Part shown: one piece after another, positions 1 to 5,098 of the stretch | Layout: every line of letters begins with the position of its first letter | Numbering within the stretch: position 1 is the stretch's first letter | Source: Sulfurovum sp. | Lineage (GTDB): Bacteria; Campylobacterota; Campylobacteria; Campylobacterales; Sulfurovaceae | Direction of reading: 5' to 3' | Length of the DNA stretch: 5,102 bases | NCBI GenBank assembly: GCA_030622375.1 | Contig: JAUXGC010000103.1 | Coordinates: 1-5,102 of the forward strand | Made by a program: the position numbers and the translations under genes | Notes under the pieces: generated by a model | What the model was told of the DNA's origin: nothing | What the model saw: only the letters and a program-made list of their open reading frames with translations | Database searches by the model: none

Positions 1-13
1 ACATAAGTCTGAC

Positions 14-43
14 TATTATTCCGCATTATAAACAAAAAAAGGA
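14..43 (+). promoter_or_regulatory. Possible -10 box and Shine-Dalgarno of the repeat-protein gene
   Basis: A TATTAT hexamer at 14-19 could be a -10 element, with a start of transcription near 26. The matching -35 region would fall at or before the window edge and cannot be judged. AAGGA at 39-43, after a run of A, sits 7 nt before the ATG at 51 and is a convincing ribosome binding site that supports this start. The ribosome site is good; the promoter call is weak. Confidence 0.35.
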
Positions 44-50
44 ATTTAAA

Positions 51-887
51 ATGAAAAAAATAATCACAATTTCTGTAGCAGTAGCTGCATTATTAACAAG
101 CGTAAACGCTGAGACAGCGCCACAAGTAGAAACTAAGGCACCAGTTCAAGCAGTAAAAAAATCATCATCTGATTTTGATATGAACTCTATGGTTAAAGAT
201 ATGAAAGATGCAATGATCAGCATGAGTAAAGATGCTAAAGATTCAATGACTGCTATGAAAGATGGCGCAGTTGAAACTACAAAAAGTGCTGAAAGAACAG
301 TAACTACTGTAAGTGCTGATGCTAAAGATTCAACTATTAAAGTATCTGATGATCTTAAAACTGTAGAAGTTGCAACTTCTAAAGATACTAGAGATACAGT
401 AGTAGCTGTTTCTACTGATTCTAAAGATGCATTGACTAACACAACTAAAGATCTTAAAGATTCTTCAACTATAGTATCAAAAGATATCAAGGATTCAACT
501 GTAGCTGTTTCTAAAGATGCTACATCATCTGTTAAAATAGTTTCTAACGATTCTGCGTCATCTGTTAAAGCAGTATCTGCTGATATGAATGCAACAGTAA
601 ACACAGTTTCTAATGACTCTGCGGCATCTGTTAAAACTGTTTCTAACGACTCAGCAGCATCTGTTAAGACTGTATCAACTGATTCTAAAGATTCTGTATC
701 TACAGTGGCAACAAATGTAAATGATTCAGTGAAAACAGTTTCAAATGATTCAAGTGCATCTGTAAAATCTGTAAACGATAATGCATCTGCAACAGTGAAG
801 ACTGTTTCAACTGATTCTGCAGCTTCAGTAACAAGCATTTCAACTAACCTAAATGATTCTACAAAGACTATCTCTAAAGATCTTTAG
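51..887 (+). CDS. Exported 11-residue-repeat protein (LEA/apolipoprotein-like periodicity), function unknown
   Basis: I do not recognise a named family. Residues 1-20 form a signal peptide: two lysines, a hydrophobic core, and a VNA motif before Glu21 as a likely signal peptidase I site. The mature protein should therefore be periplasmic or secreted. Residues 21-46 are a linker holding both prolines (24 and 31). From about residue 47 an 11-residue unit repeats. Hydrophobic-plus-Ser/Thr pairs fall at 47, 58 and 69, then after a 7-residue step at 76, 87, 98 and every 11 residues to 274. The consensus is roughly TVSxDSxxSVK. The protein has no Cys, Trp, Tyr or His, only one Phe (42) and one Gly (72), and is rich in Ser, Thr, Val, Ala, Lys and Asp. 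Eleven residues equal three helical turns, as in LEA group 3 proteins, apolipoproteins and hendecad coiled coils, but the high Ser/Thr/Val content leaves helicity uncertain. Two adjacent TAG stops (885-890) end it. It appears monocistronic, with a terminator directly after. Protective, envelope-spacer or surface-binding roles are all only inference. Confidence 0.85.
   Translation: MKKIITISVAVAALLTSVNAETAPQVETKAPVQAVKKSSSDFDMNSMVKDMKDAMISMSKDAKDSMTAMKDGAVETTKSAERTVTTVSADAKDSTIKVSDDLKTVEVATSKDTRDTVVAVSTDSKDALTNTTKDLKDSSTIVSKDIKDSTVAVSKDATSSVKIVSNDSASSVKAVSADMNATVNTVSNDSAASVKTVSNDSAASVKTVSTDSKDSVSTVATNVNDSVKTVSNDSSASVKSVNDNASATVKTVSTDSAASVTSISTNLNDSTKTISKDL
276..884 (+). repeat. Tandem 33-nt coding repeats in the exported protein gene
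   Basis: About eighteen consecutive 33-nt units encode 11-residue repeats in a constant register (residues 76-278), with no indel between them. The closest pair, 603-635 and 636-668, encodes identical peptides (TVSNDSAASVK) and differs at five bases, all synonymous third positions. Other units are much more diverged. The array therefore grew by duplication but appears kept at protein level. The similar adjacent units could still change copy number by slippage or recombination. Confidence 0.85.
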
Positions 888-898
888 TAGCACCAAAG

Positions 899-927
899 CA
901 ACTCTCATATGAGGGTTGTCTTCTTTT
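899..927 (+). terminator. Rho-independent terminator after the repeat-protein gene
   Basis: CAACTCTC (899-906) pairs with GAGGGTTG (911-918) through one G-T wobble, closing a 4-base loop. The pyrimidine tract TCTTCTTTT follows at 919-927. It begins 12 nt after the gene's stop codon, the expected place for an intrinsic terminator. The T tract is interrupted by C, so efficiency is uncertain. Confidence 0.75.
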
Positions 928-965
928 ATTCTCTCCAGTACCAAATCAAATACTTTTCTTAACAT

Positions 966-1165
966 AACTTTTTTCTTCTATGGATCTCATATTGCGTGGT
1001 TTTAAGGGAATAGATGCTCCTTTTGGTGGTGTGCAGGTAATTATATCTGGAGATTTCTTTGCATTGCAACGCCTACCAAACTTTATACATATAATGTAGA
1101 TGTAGACCGTATAAACTCAGATGAATTGGCCAAGCTTGATGGTGAATCTAACTGTTTGTTTATGA
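966..1165 (+). pseudogene. Truncated, internally deleted copy of the PIF1-like helicase gene
   Basis: Bases 968-1060 match 2911-3003 of the intact helicase gene with three differences in 93 bases. They encode the same protein segment (residues 110-140, including GVQVIISGDFF) with only Thr124 changed to Ile. At 1060/1061 the copy jumps to bases matching 3215 onward, so 211 bp (3004-3214) is missing. Since 211 is not a multiple of three, the frame is lost and the helicase frame ends at TAG 1097-1099. From 1061 to about 1147 there are eight differences, mostly synonymous or conservative (IATPTKLYT is preserved), then a one-base deletion, and similarity fades near 1165. A TAA at 965-967 lies immediately upstream in frame. 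The Walker A, Walker B and C-terminal motifs are all absent, so it cannot make a helicase. The mild substitution pattern suggests it came from a functional, slightly diverged helicase gene. Confidence 0.9.
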
Positions 1166-1247
1166 GTGGTAAAAAGGAAACAACTGTTATACCTGACATG
1201 ATGCCCAGTGTTGCAACAAGTAGTATGGCTATTTGAATGTTTGCCAT
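1161..1247 (-). pseudogene. Possible 5' remnant of a membrane transporter gene (MFS-like)
   Basis: On the minus strand an ATG at 1247-1245 opens a 54-codon frame to a TAA at 1085-1083. The first 23 residues are strongly hydrophobic (they include IAILLVATLGIMSG and then ITVV), like the first transmembrane helix of an MFS-type transporter, and SFLPLI follows. After about residue 29 the frame is simply the antisense of the helicase remnant. If real, a transporter start was cut off by the rearrangement that left the helicase fragment. An AGGAG lies upstream at 1264-1260, but 12 nt from the ATG, which is long. A stop codon in frame just upstream excludes an earlier start. The family assignment rests on remembered pattern only; a chance hydrophobic frame is possible. 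Confidence 0.3.
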
Positions 1248-1308
1248 AGAGAAATGATACTCCTATTTCATCAAAAATAGAAATGAGAGATTGAAGATAA
1301 TGAGGTTA

Positions 1309-1355
1309 TTTTTTTATTGATAGATGGTTATAATATATACAAATTATTAAAAGGG
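1309..1355 (+). promoter_or_regulatory. trpB promoter and ribosome binding site
   Basis: A perfect TATAAT at 1329-1334 is preceded by a T-rich block (seven T at 1309-1315) and lacks a good -35 hexamer at 17 nt. That resembles sigma-70 promoters of Campylobacterota, where a T-rich stretch replaces the -35 box. Transcription would start near 1341. AAAAGGG at 1349-1355 is 7 nt before the ATG at 1363. No leader peptide or attenuator hairpin is seen, so tryptophan control by attenuation is not supported. Confidence 0.6.
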
Positions 1356-1362
1356 ATACACA

Positions 1363-2577
1363 ATGAAGAAACCATACTTGGAAACACAACCTGATGAAAA
1401 TGGATATTTTGGAAAGTTTGGAGGGGCATTTCTGCCTCCCATGCTTGAAGAGCCATTTGCACAGATACAAAAAGAGTATGAGAAAATTAAAACTGATCCA
1501 GAGTTCATCGAAGAGTTAAAATATGTACGAAAGCACTATCAGGGACGACCTACACCTATTTCTTTTGCCAAAAATCTTACAGAGCATTGTGGTGGTGCTA
1601 AGATATATTTGAAAAGAGAAGATTTAAATCATACGGGTGCACATAAATTAAACCACTGTATGGCAGAGGTGATTTTAGCGAAGCATTTGGGTAAAAAAAA
1701 GGTGATAGCCGAGACAGGTGCAGGGCAACATGGTGTGGCATTGGCAACTGCGGCAGCATACTTTGGATTGGAATGTGAGATTCATATGGGAGAAGTAGAT
1801 ATAGTAAAAGAACATCCAAATGTTGTACGCATGAAAATACTTGGTGCAAAGGTGGTACCTGCGACACATGGACTTAAAACACTTAAAGAGGCGGTAGATT
1901 CTGCTTTTGGTGTTTATATGGAGACATATGAAGAGTCACTGTTTTGTATAGGTTCTGTAGTGGGACCTCACCCTTTTCCTGTGATGGTAAGAGATTTTCA
2001 ATCTGTAGTTGGGTTTGAGTCAAAAGAACAATTTCTTGAACATGAGGATAAGCTACCGGATCATGTCATAGCTTGTGTCGGGGGAGGTTCTAATGCTATG
2101 GGTATATTTGCAGGCTTTATAGATGATGATGTAGAACTCATAGGGGTTGAACCTATGGGTAAAGGCGAAAAATTAGGAGAACATGCAGCGAGTCTTACGT
2201 ATGGTGAAGAAGGTGTGATGCATGGATTTAACTCCATTATGCTAAAAGATGCAGAAGGAGAGCCTGCACCAGTATATTCTATAGGATCTGGCATAGATTA
2301 CCCTTCAGTGGGTCCTGAACATGCATATTTGAGTAGTATTGGGCGTACAAAAGTAGCATTATGTAATGATGAGGAAGCAGTTGATGCCTTTTATAAGCTC
2401 TCACAACTTGAAGGTATCATACCTGCACTTGAGACTGCACATGCTATAGCCTATGCCATGAAGCTAGCCAAAATATTGCCTTCTGACAAAACAATACTGG
2501 TAAACCTAAGTGGACGTGGAGATAAGGATATTGATTTTGTAGTAGATAATCATGAAATACCTAATGCTAAATTTTAG
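1363..2577 (+). CDS. trpB: Tryptophan synthase beta chain
   Basis: This PLP enzyme condenses indole with L-serine to give L-tryptophan, the last step of tryptophan synthesis, normally in an alpha2-beta2 complex with TrpA that channels indole. All hallmarks are present. The PLP-binding lysine is Lys95 in [11 protein letters not shown]. Glu117 in ETGAGQHG matches the catalytic Glu109 of the Salmonella enzyme. The phosphate-binding loop GGGSN is at 240-244, Asp312 in the [16 protein letters not shown] segment aligns with Salmonella Asp305, and the C-terminal SGRGDKD is at 383-389. The 404-residue length is normal, and the sequence type is classical TrpB1 rather than TrpB2. The start at 1363 is supported by AAAAGGG 7 nt upstream and by the family's usual N-terminus with the [11 protein letters not shown] motif. 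No trpA or other trp gene is adjacent; its 3' neighbour is a helicase gene 6 nt away. The partner TrpA must be encoded elsewhere. No damage is seen. Confidence 0.97.
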   Translation: MKKPYLETQPDENGYFGKFGGAFLPPMLEEPFAQIQKEYEKIKTDPEFIEELKYVRKHYQGRPTPISFAKNLTEHCGGAKIYLKREDLNHTGAHKLNHCMAEVILAKHLGKKKVIAETGAGQHGVALATAAAYFGLECEIHMGEVDIVKEHPNVVRMKILGAKVVPATHGLKTLKEAVDSAFGVYMETYEESLFCIGSVVGPHPFPVMVRDFQSVVGFESKEQFLEHEDKLPDHVIACVGGGSNAMGIFAGFIDDDVELIGVEPMGKGEKLGEHAASLTYGEEGVMHGFNSIMLKDAEGEPAPVYSIGSGIDYPSVGPEHAYLSSIGRTKVALCNDEEAVDAFYKLSQLEGIIPALETAHAIAYAMKLAKILPSDKTILVNLSGRGDKDIDFVVDNHEIPNAKF

Positions 2578-2583
2578 GCTAAC

Positions 2584-4302
2584 ATGAAACAAAAAATAGC
2601 ACTCGACATACTAAAATCAGGCAAAAATGTATTTATCACAGGGTCAGCAGGTACAGGAAAGACGTACCTACTAAACCTCTATACACAGTACTTAAAAGAG
2701 CGTAGGGTCTACCCGACTATTGTGGCACCTACCGGCATAGCTGCATCACATTTGGGTGGACAGACGATACATTCGTTTTTTTCCTTGGGTATACGTGAGA
2801 GTATTGATGAAGGGTATGTCGATTTTCTCTTAGACAAAAAGTACCTCAAAACGCGTTTTTCTAAACTAAAACTTCTCATTATCGATGAAGTCTCGATGGT
2901 TTCCCCTGAACTTTTTTCTTCTATGGATCTCATACTGCGTGGTTTTAAGGGAACAGATGCTCCTTTTGGTGGTGTGCAGGTAATCATATCTGGAGATTTC
3001 TTTCAGTTGCCTCCCATCTCCAAAGTGCCAAAAGAGAAACGTTTTGCATGGCAGTCTCCGGTATGGAAGGCACTGGACTTACAAACTTGTTACCTGCAAG
3101 AGAAGTTTAGACAAGATGATGCGCGACTAATTGGTATACTCGATGACATACGTTCAGGTGAAATCTCGGCTTCATCAGAAGAATTGCTGGCAAGCAGACA
3201 TGAAAAAGAACTGAGCATAGCAACGCCTACCAAGCTTTATACACACAATGTAGATGTAGACCGCATAAATTCAGATGAATTGACCAAGCTTGAGGGTGAT
3301 ACTAAACTCTTTGTTTATGAGTCTAAAGGGAGTGAAAAGAACATAGAGAAGATCTTCAAATCTTCTTTGGTTTTAGAAGAATTGGCTCTTAAAAAGGGTG
3401 CAGTAGTTATATTTATCAAAAATAATCTTGAAGAGGGATATGTCAACGGTACCACGGGCAAAGTAGAAAGTTTTAGCCCCATAGATAACATGCCTATAGT
3501 TAGAACCACAGACGGTCGAAAGATAAAGTTAGACCTAGAAGACTGGTCACTTGAAAATGACAGTGGTAAGGTCACTGCTACAGTCTCACAAGTGCCTTTA
3601 CGATTGGCATGGGCTATCACTATACATAAGTCACAAGGTATGACACTTGACGCTGCAGAGATAGACCTTTCTAAAACCTTTGAAACAGGGCAGGGGTATG
3701 TGGCACTTTCACGTATTAAAAATATAGAGGGTTTACGATTGATGGGACTAAACCCTATGGCACTACGTGTAGACCCACTCATTTTACATGTAGATGAGCG
3801 CATTAAGGAGGCTTCCCAAAAAGCTTCAGATGCTTTGGACTCTTTTTCTAAAGAACGTTTGGAAAGTATCTTTGAGAGTCATATCTCAACTTTAGGCGGT
3901 GTAGTGAGTAAAGAGAAGATAGATGAAGAGATACAAAACATCAAAGAGGGCAAACCCTCACACTCTGCCTATGTCACACCTACGTACACAAAAACAAAAA
4001 ATCTCATAGAAAAATCAGATACGCTCGTGAAACTAGCTATTAACAGAGGGTTGGGTAAAAGTACCATCGTTCAACATTTAGCACGTATTAAAGAAGAAAA
4101 CCCTGAGTTAGATATTAATAAATATAAACCTGAATATGAACTCTTTGTACGTGTAGATGATGCAGTCTTAAAATTAAAAACTAAGAACTTAAAAGAGAAC
4201 TTTTCAGAAGATGGCATATTGCGTTTAAAGCCGGTATATGAAGCATTGGATGGAAAGGTGAGTTATGATGACTTACGGGTTTGTATGTTATTTATAACAT
4301 AA
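2584..4302 (+). CDS. PIF1-like SF1B DNA helicase with C-terminal HTH region
   Basis: This is predicted to be an ATP-driven, 5'-3' helicase of the PIF1/RecD-like SF1B group, acting on DNA in replication or repair. Visible motifs are Walker A GSAGTGKT (20-27), APTGIAASHLGGQTIHSFF (48-66, the Pif1-type motif Ia region), Walker B LLIIDEVSM (97-105), GVQVIISGDFFQLPP (130-144, motif III), LQEKFRQ (171-177, motif IV Arg176), AITIHKSQGMTLD (344-356, motif V) and GQGYVALSR (369-377, motif VI Arg377). The core ends near residue 400. Residues 475-515, with TLVKLAINRGLGKSTIVQHL at 480-499, look like the helix-turn-helix appended to some RecQ and PIF1 helicases. The last 50 residues are lysine-rich with no motif I know. 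It starts 6 nt after trpB, in the same frame, with only a weak AGG at 2576-2578 as ribosome site, so translation is probably coupled to trpB. A broken partial copy lies upstream of trpB. The helicase class is firm; the cellular role is not. Confidence 0.92.
   Translation: MKQKIALDILKSGKNVFITGSAGTGKTYLLNLYTQYLKERRVYPTIVAPTGIAASHLGGQTIHSFFSLGIRESIDEGYVDFLLDKKYLKTRFSKLKLLIIDEVSMVSPELFSSMDLILRGFKGTDAPFGGVQVIISGDFFQLPPISKVPKEKRFAWQSPVWKALDLQTCYLQEKFRQDDARLIGILDDIRSGEISASSEELLASRHEKELSIATPTKLYTHNVDVDRINSDELTKLEGDTKLFVYESKGSEKNIEKIFKSSLVLEELALKKGAVVIFIKNNLEEGYVNGTTGKVESFSPIDNMPIVRTTDGRKIKLDLEDWSLENDSGKVTATVSQVPLRLAWAITIHKSQGMTLDAAEIDLSKTFETGQGYVALSRIKNIEGLRLMGLNPMALRVDPLILHVDERIKEASQKASDALDSFSKERLESIFESHISTLGGVVSKEKIDEEIQNIKEGKPSHSAYVTPTYTKTKNLIEKSDTLVKLAINRGLGKSTIVQHLARIKEENPELDINKYKPEYELFVRVDDAVLKLKTKNLKENFSEDGILRLKPVYEALDGKVSYDDLRVCMLFIT
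4284..4301. repeat. Dyad 1: 8-bp inverted repeat overlapping the helicase stop codon
   Basis: TATGTTAT and ATAACATA are perfect inverted arms with a 2-nt spacer, covering the last codons and part of the stop of the helicase gene. It has no GC-rich stem and no T tract, so it is a poor terminator. The half-site TATGTTA resembles TATGTCA in the larger dyad centred about 38 bp downstream, so an operator is plausible. AT-rich palindromes of this length also occur by chance. Confidence 0.4.
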
Positions 4303-4316
4303 AGGTATTTTAACTC

Positions 4317-4343
4317 AAAAGTATGTCAATTTGACATACTTTT
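4317..4343. promoter_or_regulatory. Dyad 2: perfect 13-bp inverted repeat, terminator and/or operator
   Basis: AAAAGTATGTCAA (4317-4329) and TTGACATACTTTT (4331-4343) are perfect inverted arms around a single T. As RNA it folds into a GTATGTC/GACATAC stem flanked by A and T tracts, which fits a bidirectional terminator ending the trpB-helicase transcript 15 nt after its stop. The near-zero spacer and the shared half-site with the dyad at 4284-4301 equally fit a DNA operator upstream of the ORF6N gene. The right arm also contains TTGACA, a -35 consensus, but no -10 lies 16-18 nt beyond it. Confidence 0.7.
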
Positions 4344-4365
4344 AACGCTAAAGGATTTTATATAT

Positions 4366-4391
4366 TACAATACTTCTATATCATATAGGAG
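4366..4391 (+). promoter_or_regulatory. Candidate -10 box and Shine-Dalgarno of the ORF6N gene
   Basis: TACAAT at 4366-4371 lies after the T-rich stretch TTTTATATATT and could be a -10 element, with transcription starting near 4378 and a leader of about 20 nt. AGGAG at 4387-4391 is 6 nt before the ATG at 4398 and is the strongest ribosome site in the window. The ribosome site is firm; the -10 is plausible only. Confidence 0.5.
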
Positions 4392-4397
4392 TTTGTT

Positions 4398-4904
4398 ATG
4401 GATGAGTTGGTAATACAAGGTGAGATAAGTTCTCATATCTTGACATTACGGGGTAAACAAGTAATGTTAGATAGAGACCTGGCAGAACTTTATGGCGTAG
4501 AAACAAAATATTTAAAAAGGCAGGTTCAAAGAAATATTGAACGTTTCAATGATGATGACTTTATGTTTATTACCACAAAAGAAGAGTTTGCAATTTTGAG
4601 GAGCCAAATTGGCACCGCAAATTTTTCTAAAACTAGAGCTTTACCTTATGCTTTTACAGAACAAGGTATCTATATGTTAGCTACTGTGATCAATAGTTCT
4701 ATAGCCATAGAAATAAGTAAAAATATCATGCGAACTTTCACAAAACTTAGAGAGTTTTCCAAGCACTACAATGCCCTAGCAAAACAAATTATAGAAATAG
4801 ACAGGAAGCATGACAAACAGTACAAAGAACTCAAAAAAGCCCTTGATGAATTGATCACTTCTTCTGAAATGGCAGATGCAAAAGTGATGGGCTTTTTAAA
4901 GTAG
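4398..4904 (+). CDS. ORF6N-domain DNA-binding protein
   Basis: Residues 10-120 match the ORF6N domain (Pfam family PF10543 by recollection), found in phage-type and chromosomal proteins and thought to bind DNA. Recognisable blocks are LRGKQVMLDRDLAELYGVET (17-36), KRQVQRNIERF (40-50), the FMFITTKEEF block (55-64), LRSQIGT (67-73) and the LPYAFTEQGIYMLATVINS block (82-100). The last block is the conserved signature with TEQG. Residues 120-152 are charged and helical, with a likely short coiled coil that could mediate oligomers. The 168-residue length is normal for the single-domain form, with no extra KilA-N or Ant domain. It has its own promoter region with a conspicuous inverted repeat, so autoregulation is possible but unproven. 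No phage structural or integrase gene is in view, so this is either a lone chromosomal member or the edge of a mobile region. The biological role is unknown. Confidence 0.9.
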   Translation: MDELVIQGEISSHILTLRGKQVMLDRDLAELYGVETKYLKRQVQRNIERFNDDDFMFITTKEEFAILRSQIGTANFSKTRALPYAFTEQGIYMLATVINSSIAIEISKNIMRTFTKLREFSKHYNALAKQIIEIDRKHDKQYKELKKALDELITSSEMADAKVMGFLK

Positions 4905-4913
4905 GGAGTTGAC

Positions 4914-5039
4914 ATGGGAGATTGTCTATTTCATTATAAAATCTCCTATATAGCACATTTTATAAGGTTTTCTATTGGAGGGTACAAAAAAGAGGTCTCT
5001 AAACGTCGCTACAGCGATAAACGTTATAAAATATGTTAG
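4914..5039 (+). CDS. Possible small basic protein of 41 residues, unrecognised
   Basis: An ATG at 4914 opens 41 codons ending in TAG at 5037-5039. AGGGAG (4903-4908), overlapping the last bases of the ORF6N stop, is a strong Shine-Dalgarno 5 nt upstream, so it could be translated from the ORF6N transcript with a 9-nt gap. The N-terminal half is aromatic and hydrophobic (SYIAHFIRFS at 11-20). The C-terminal half is strongly basic (KKEVSKRRYSDKRYK at 25-39). I know no family for it. Two features weaken the case: the start region lies in a hairpin, and the frame contains part of a short direct repeat. It could be a small gene, a decayed gene end or a chance frame. Confidence 0.3.
   Translation: MGDCLFHYKISYIAHFIRFSIGGYKKEVSKRRYSDKRYKIC
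4917..4946 (+). other. Hairpin at the start of the possible small ORF
   Basis: GGAGATT (4917-4923) pairs perfectly with AATCTCC (4940-4946) across a 16-base loop, 13 nt after the ORF6N stop. There is no T run after it (TATATAG follows), so it is a poor intrinsic terminator. It could affect translation of the small ORF at 4914 or protect the transcript 3' end. The stem may be coincidental. Confidence 0.35.
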
Positions 5040-5053
5040 ATTATAAGGTTTTC
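4960..5053 (+). repeat. Pair of 13-nt direct repeats, TTATAAGGTTTTC
   Basis: TTATAAGGTTTTC occurs at 4960-4972 and exactly again at 5041-5053, 81 bp apart. Between them lie AACG/TCGC and GCGA/CGTT segments (5001-5025) that can form an interrupted stem. With two copies in AT-rich DNA it may be chance, a target-site-like duplication or part of a regulatory region for a gene beyond the window. Confidence 0.4.
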
Positions 5054-5092
5054 ATATTTTATTTTATGATGAGTAGGTTGAAAATCGACAAT

Positions 5093-5098
5093 TATAAT
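5093..5098 (+). promoter_or_regulatory. -10-like box near the window edge
   Basis: A perfect TATAAT at 5093-5098 follows an AT-rich stretch (5051-5070). TTGAAA at 5078-5083 is too close (9 nt) to act as its -35 box. It could drive a gene starting beyond the window. A lone hexamer in AT-rich DNA is weak evidence. Confidence 0.25.

Larger units (their letters stand above)
888..1362. other. Gene-free stretch of 475 bases: terminator, helicase-gene debris, trpB promoter
   Basis: No intact gene lies here. In order it holds a second stop codon and a terminator hairpin (899-927), an unassigned AT-rich spacer (928-965), a rearranged fragment of the downstream helicase gene (966-1165), a possible minus-strand membrane-protein start (1161-1247), an unassigned spacer (1248-1308) and the trpB promoter and leader (1309-1362). 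I see no tRNA, attenuator-like leader peptide or insertion-sequence ends in it. Confidence 0.75.

Noticed and set aside
146..838. 230-codon open frame on the minus strand opposite the repeat-protein gene
   Set aside because: It mirrors the 33-nt repeats: codons such as TCT, GTT, GAT and AAA repeated in register give no stops when read in reverse. It has no convincing ribosome site and its peptide is just the reverse image of the repeat.
980..1099. 39-codon plus-strand frame in the helicase remnant
   Set aside because: It is a chimera of helicase residues 114-140 and out-of-frame sequence past the deletion, ending at TAG; no ribosome site was found and it cannot fold as a helicase domain.
1248..1362. 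trp attenuator or leader peptide before trpB
   Set aside because: No short ORF with tandem Trp codons and no terminator/antiterminator stems between the TATAAT and the ATG; the leader is only about 22 nt.
1598..1869. Two overlapping minus-strand frames inside trpB
   Set aside because: They are shadows of the strongly conserved PLP-binding region of trpB, and the two frames conflict with each other.
3315..3803. 162-codon minus-strand frame inside the helicase gene
   Set aside because: It lies wholly within the conserved helicase motifs on the other strand; no ribosome site or recognisable protein.
4331..4371. TTGACA (4331-4336) as the -35 partner of TACAAT (4366-4371)
   Set aside because: The spacing of 29 nt is far from 16-18 nt; TTGACA is more simply part of the inverted repeat.
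4917..5053. Possible CRISPR, tRNA or structured RNA in the 3' intergenic DNA
   Set aside because: Only two short repeat copies, no regular spacers, no cloverleaf and no CCA end; the stems are short and interrupted.
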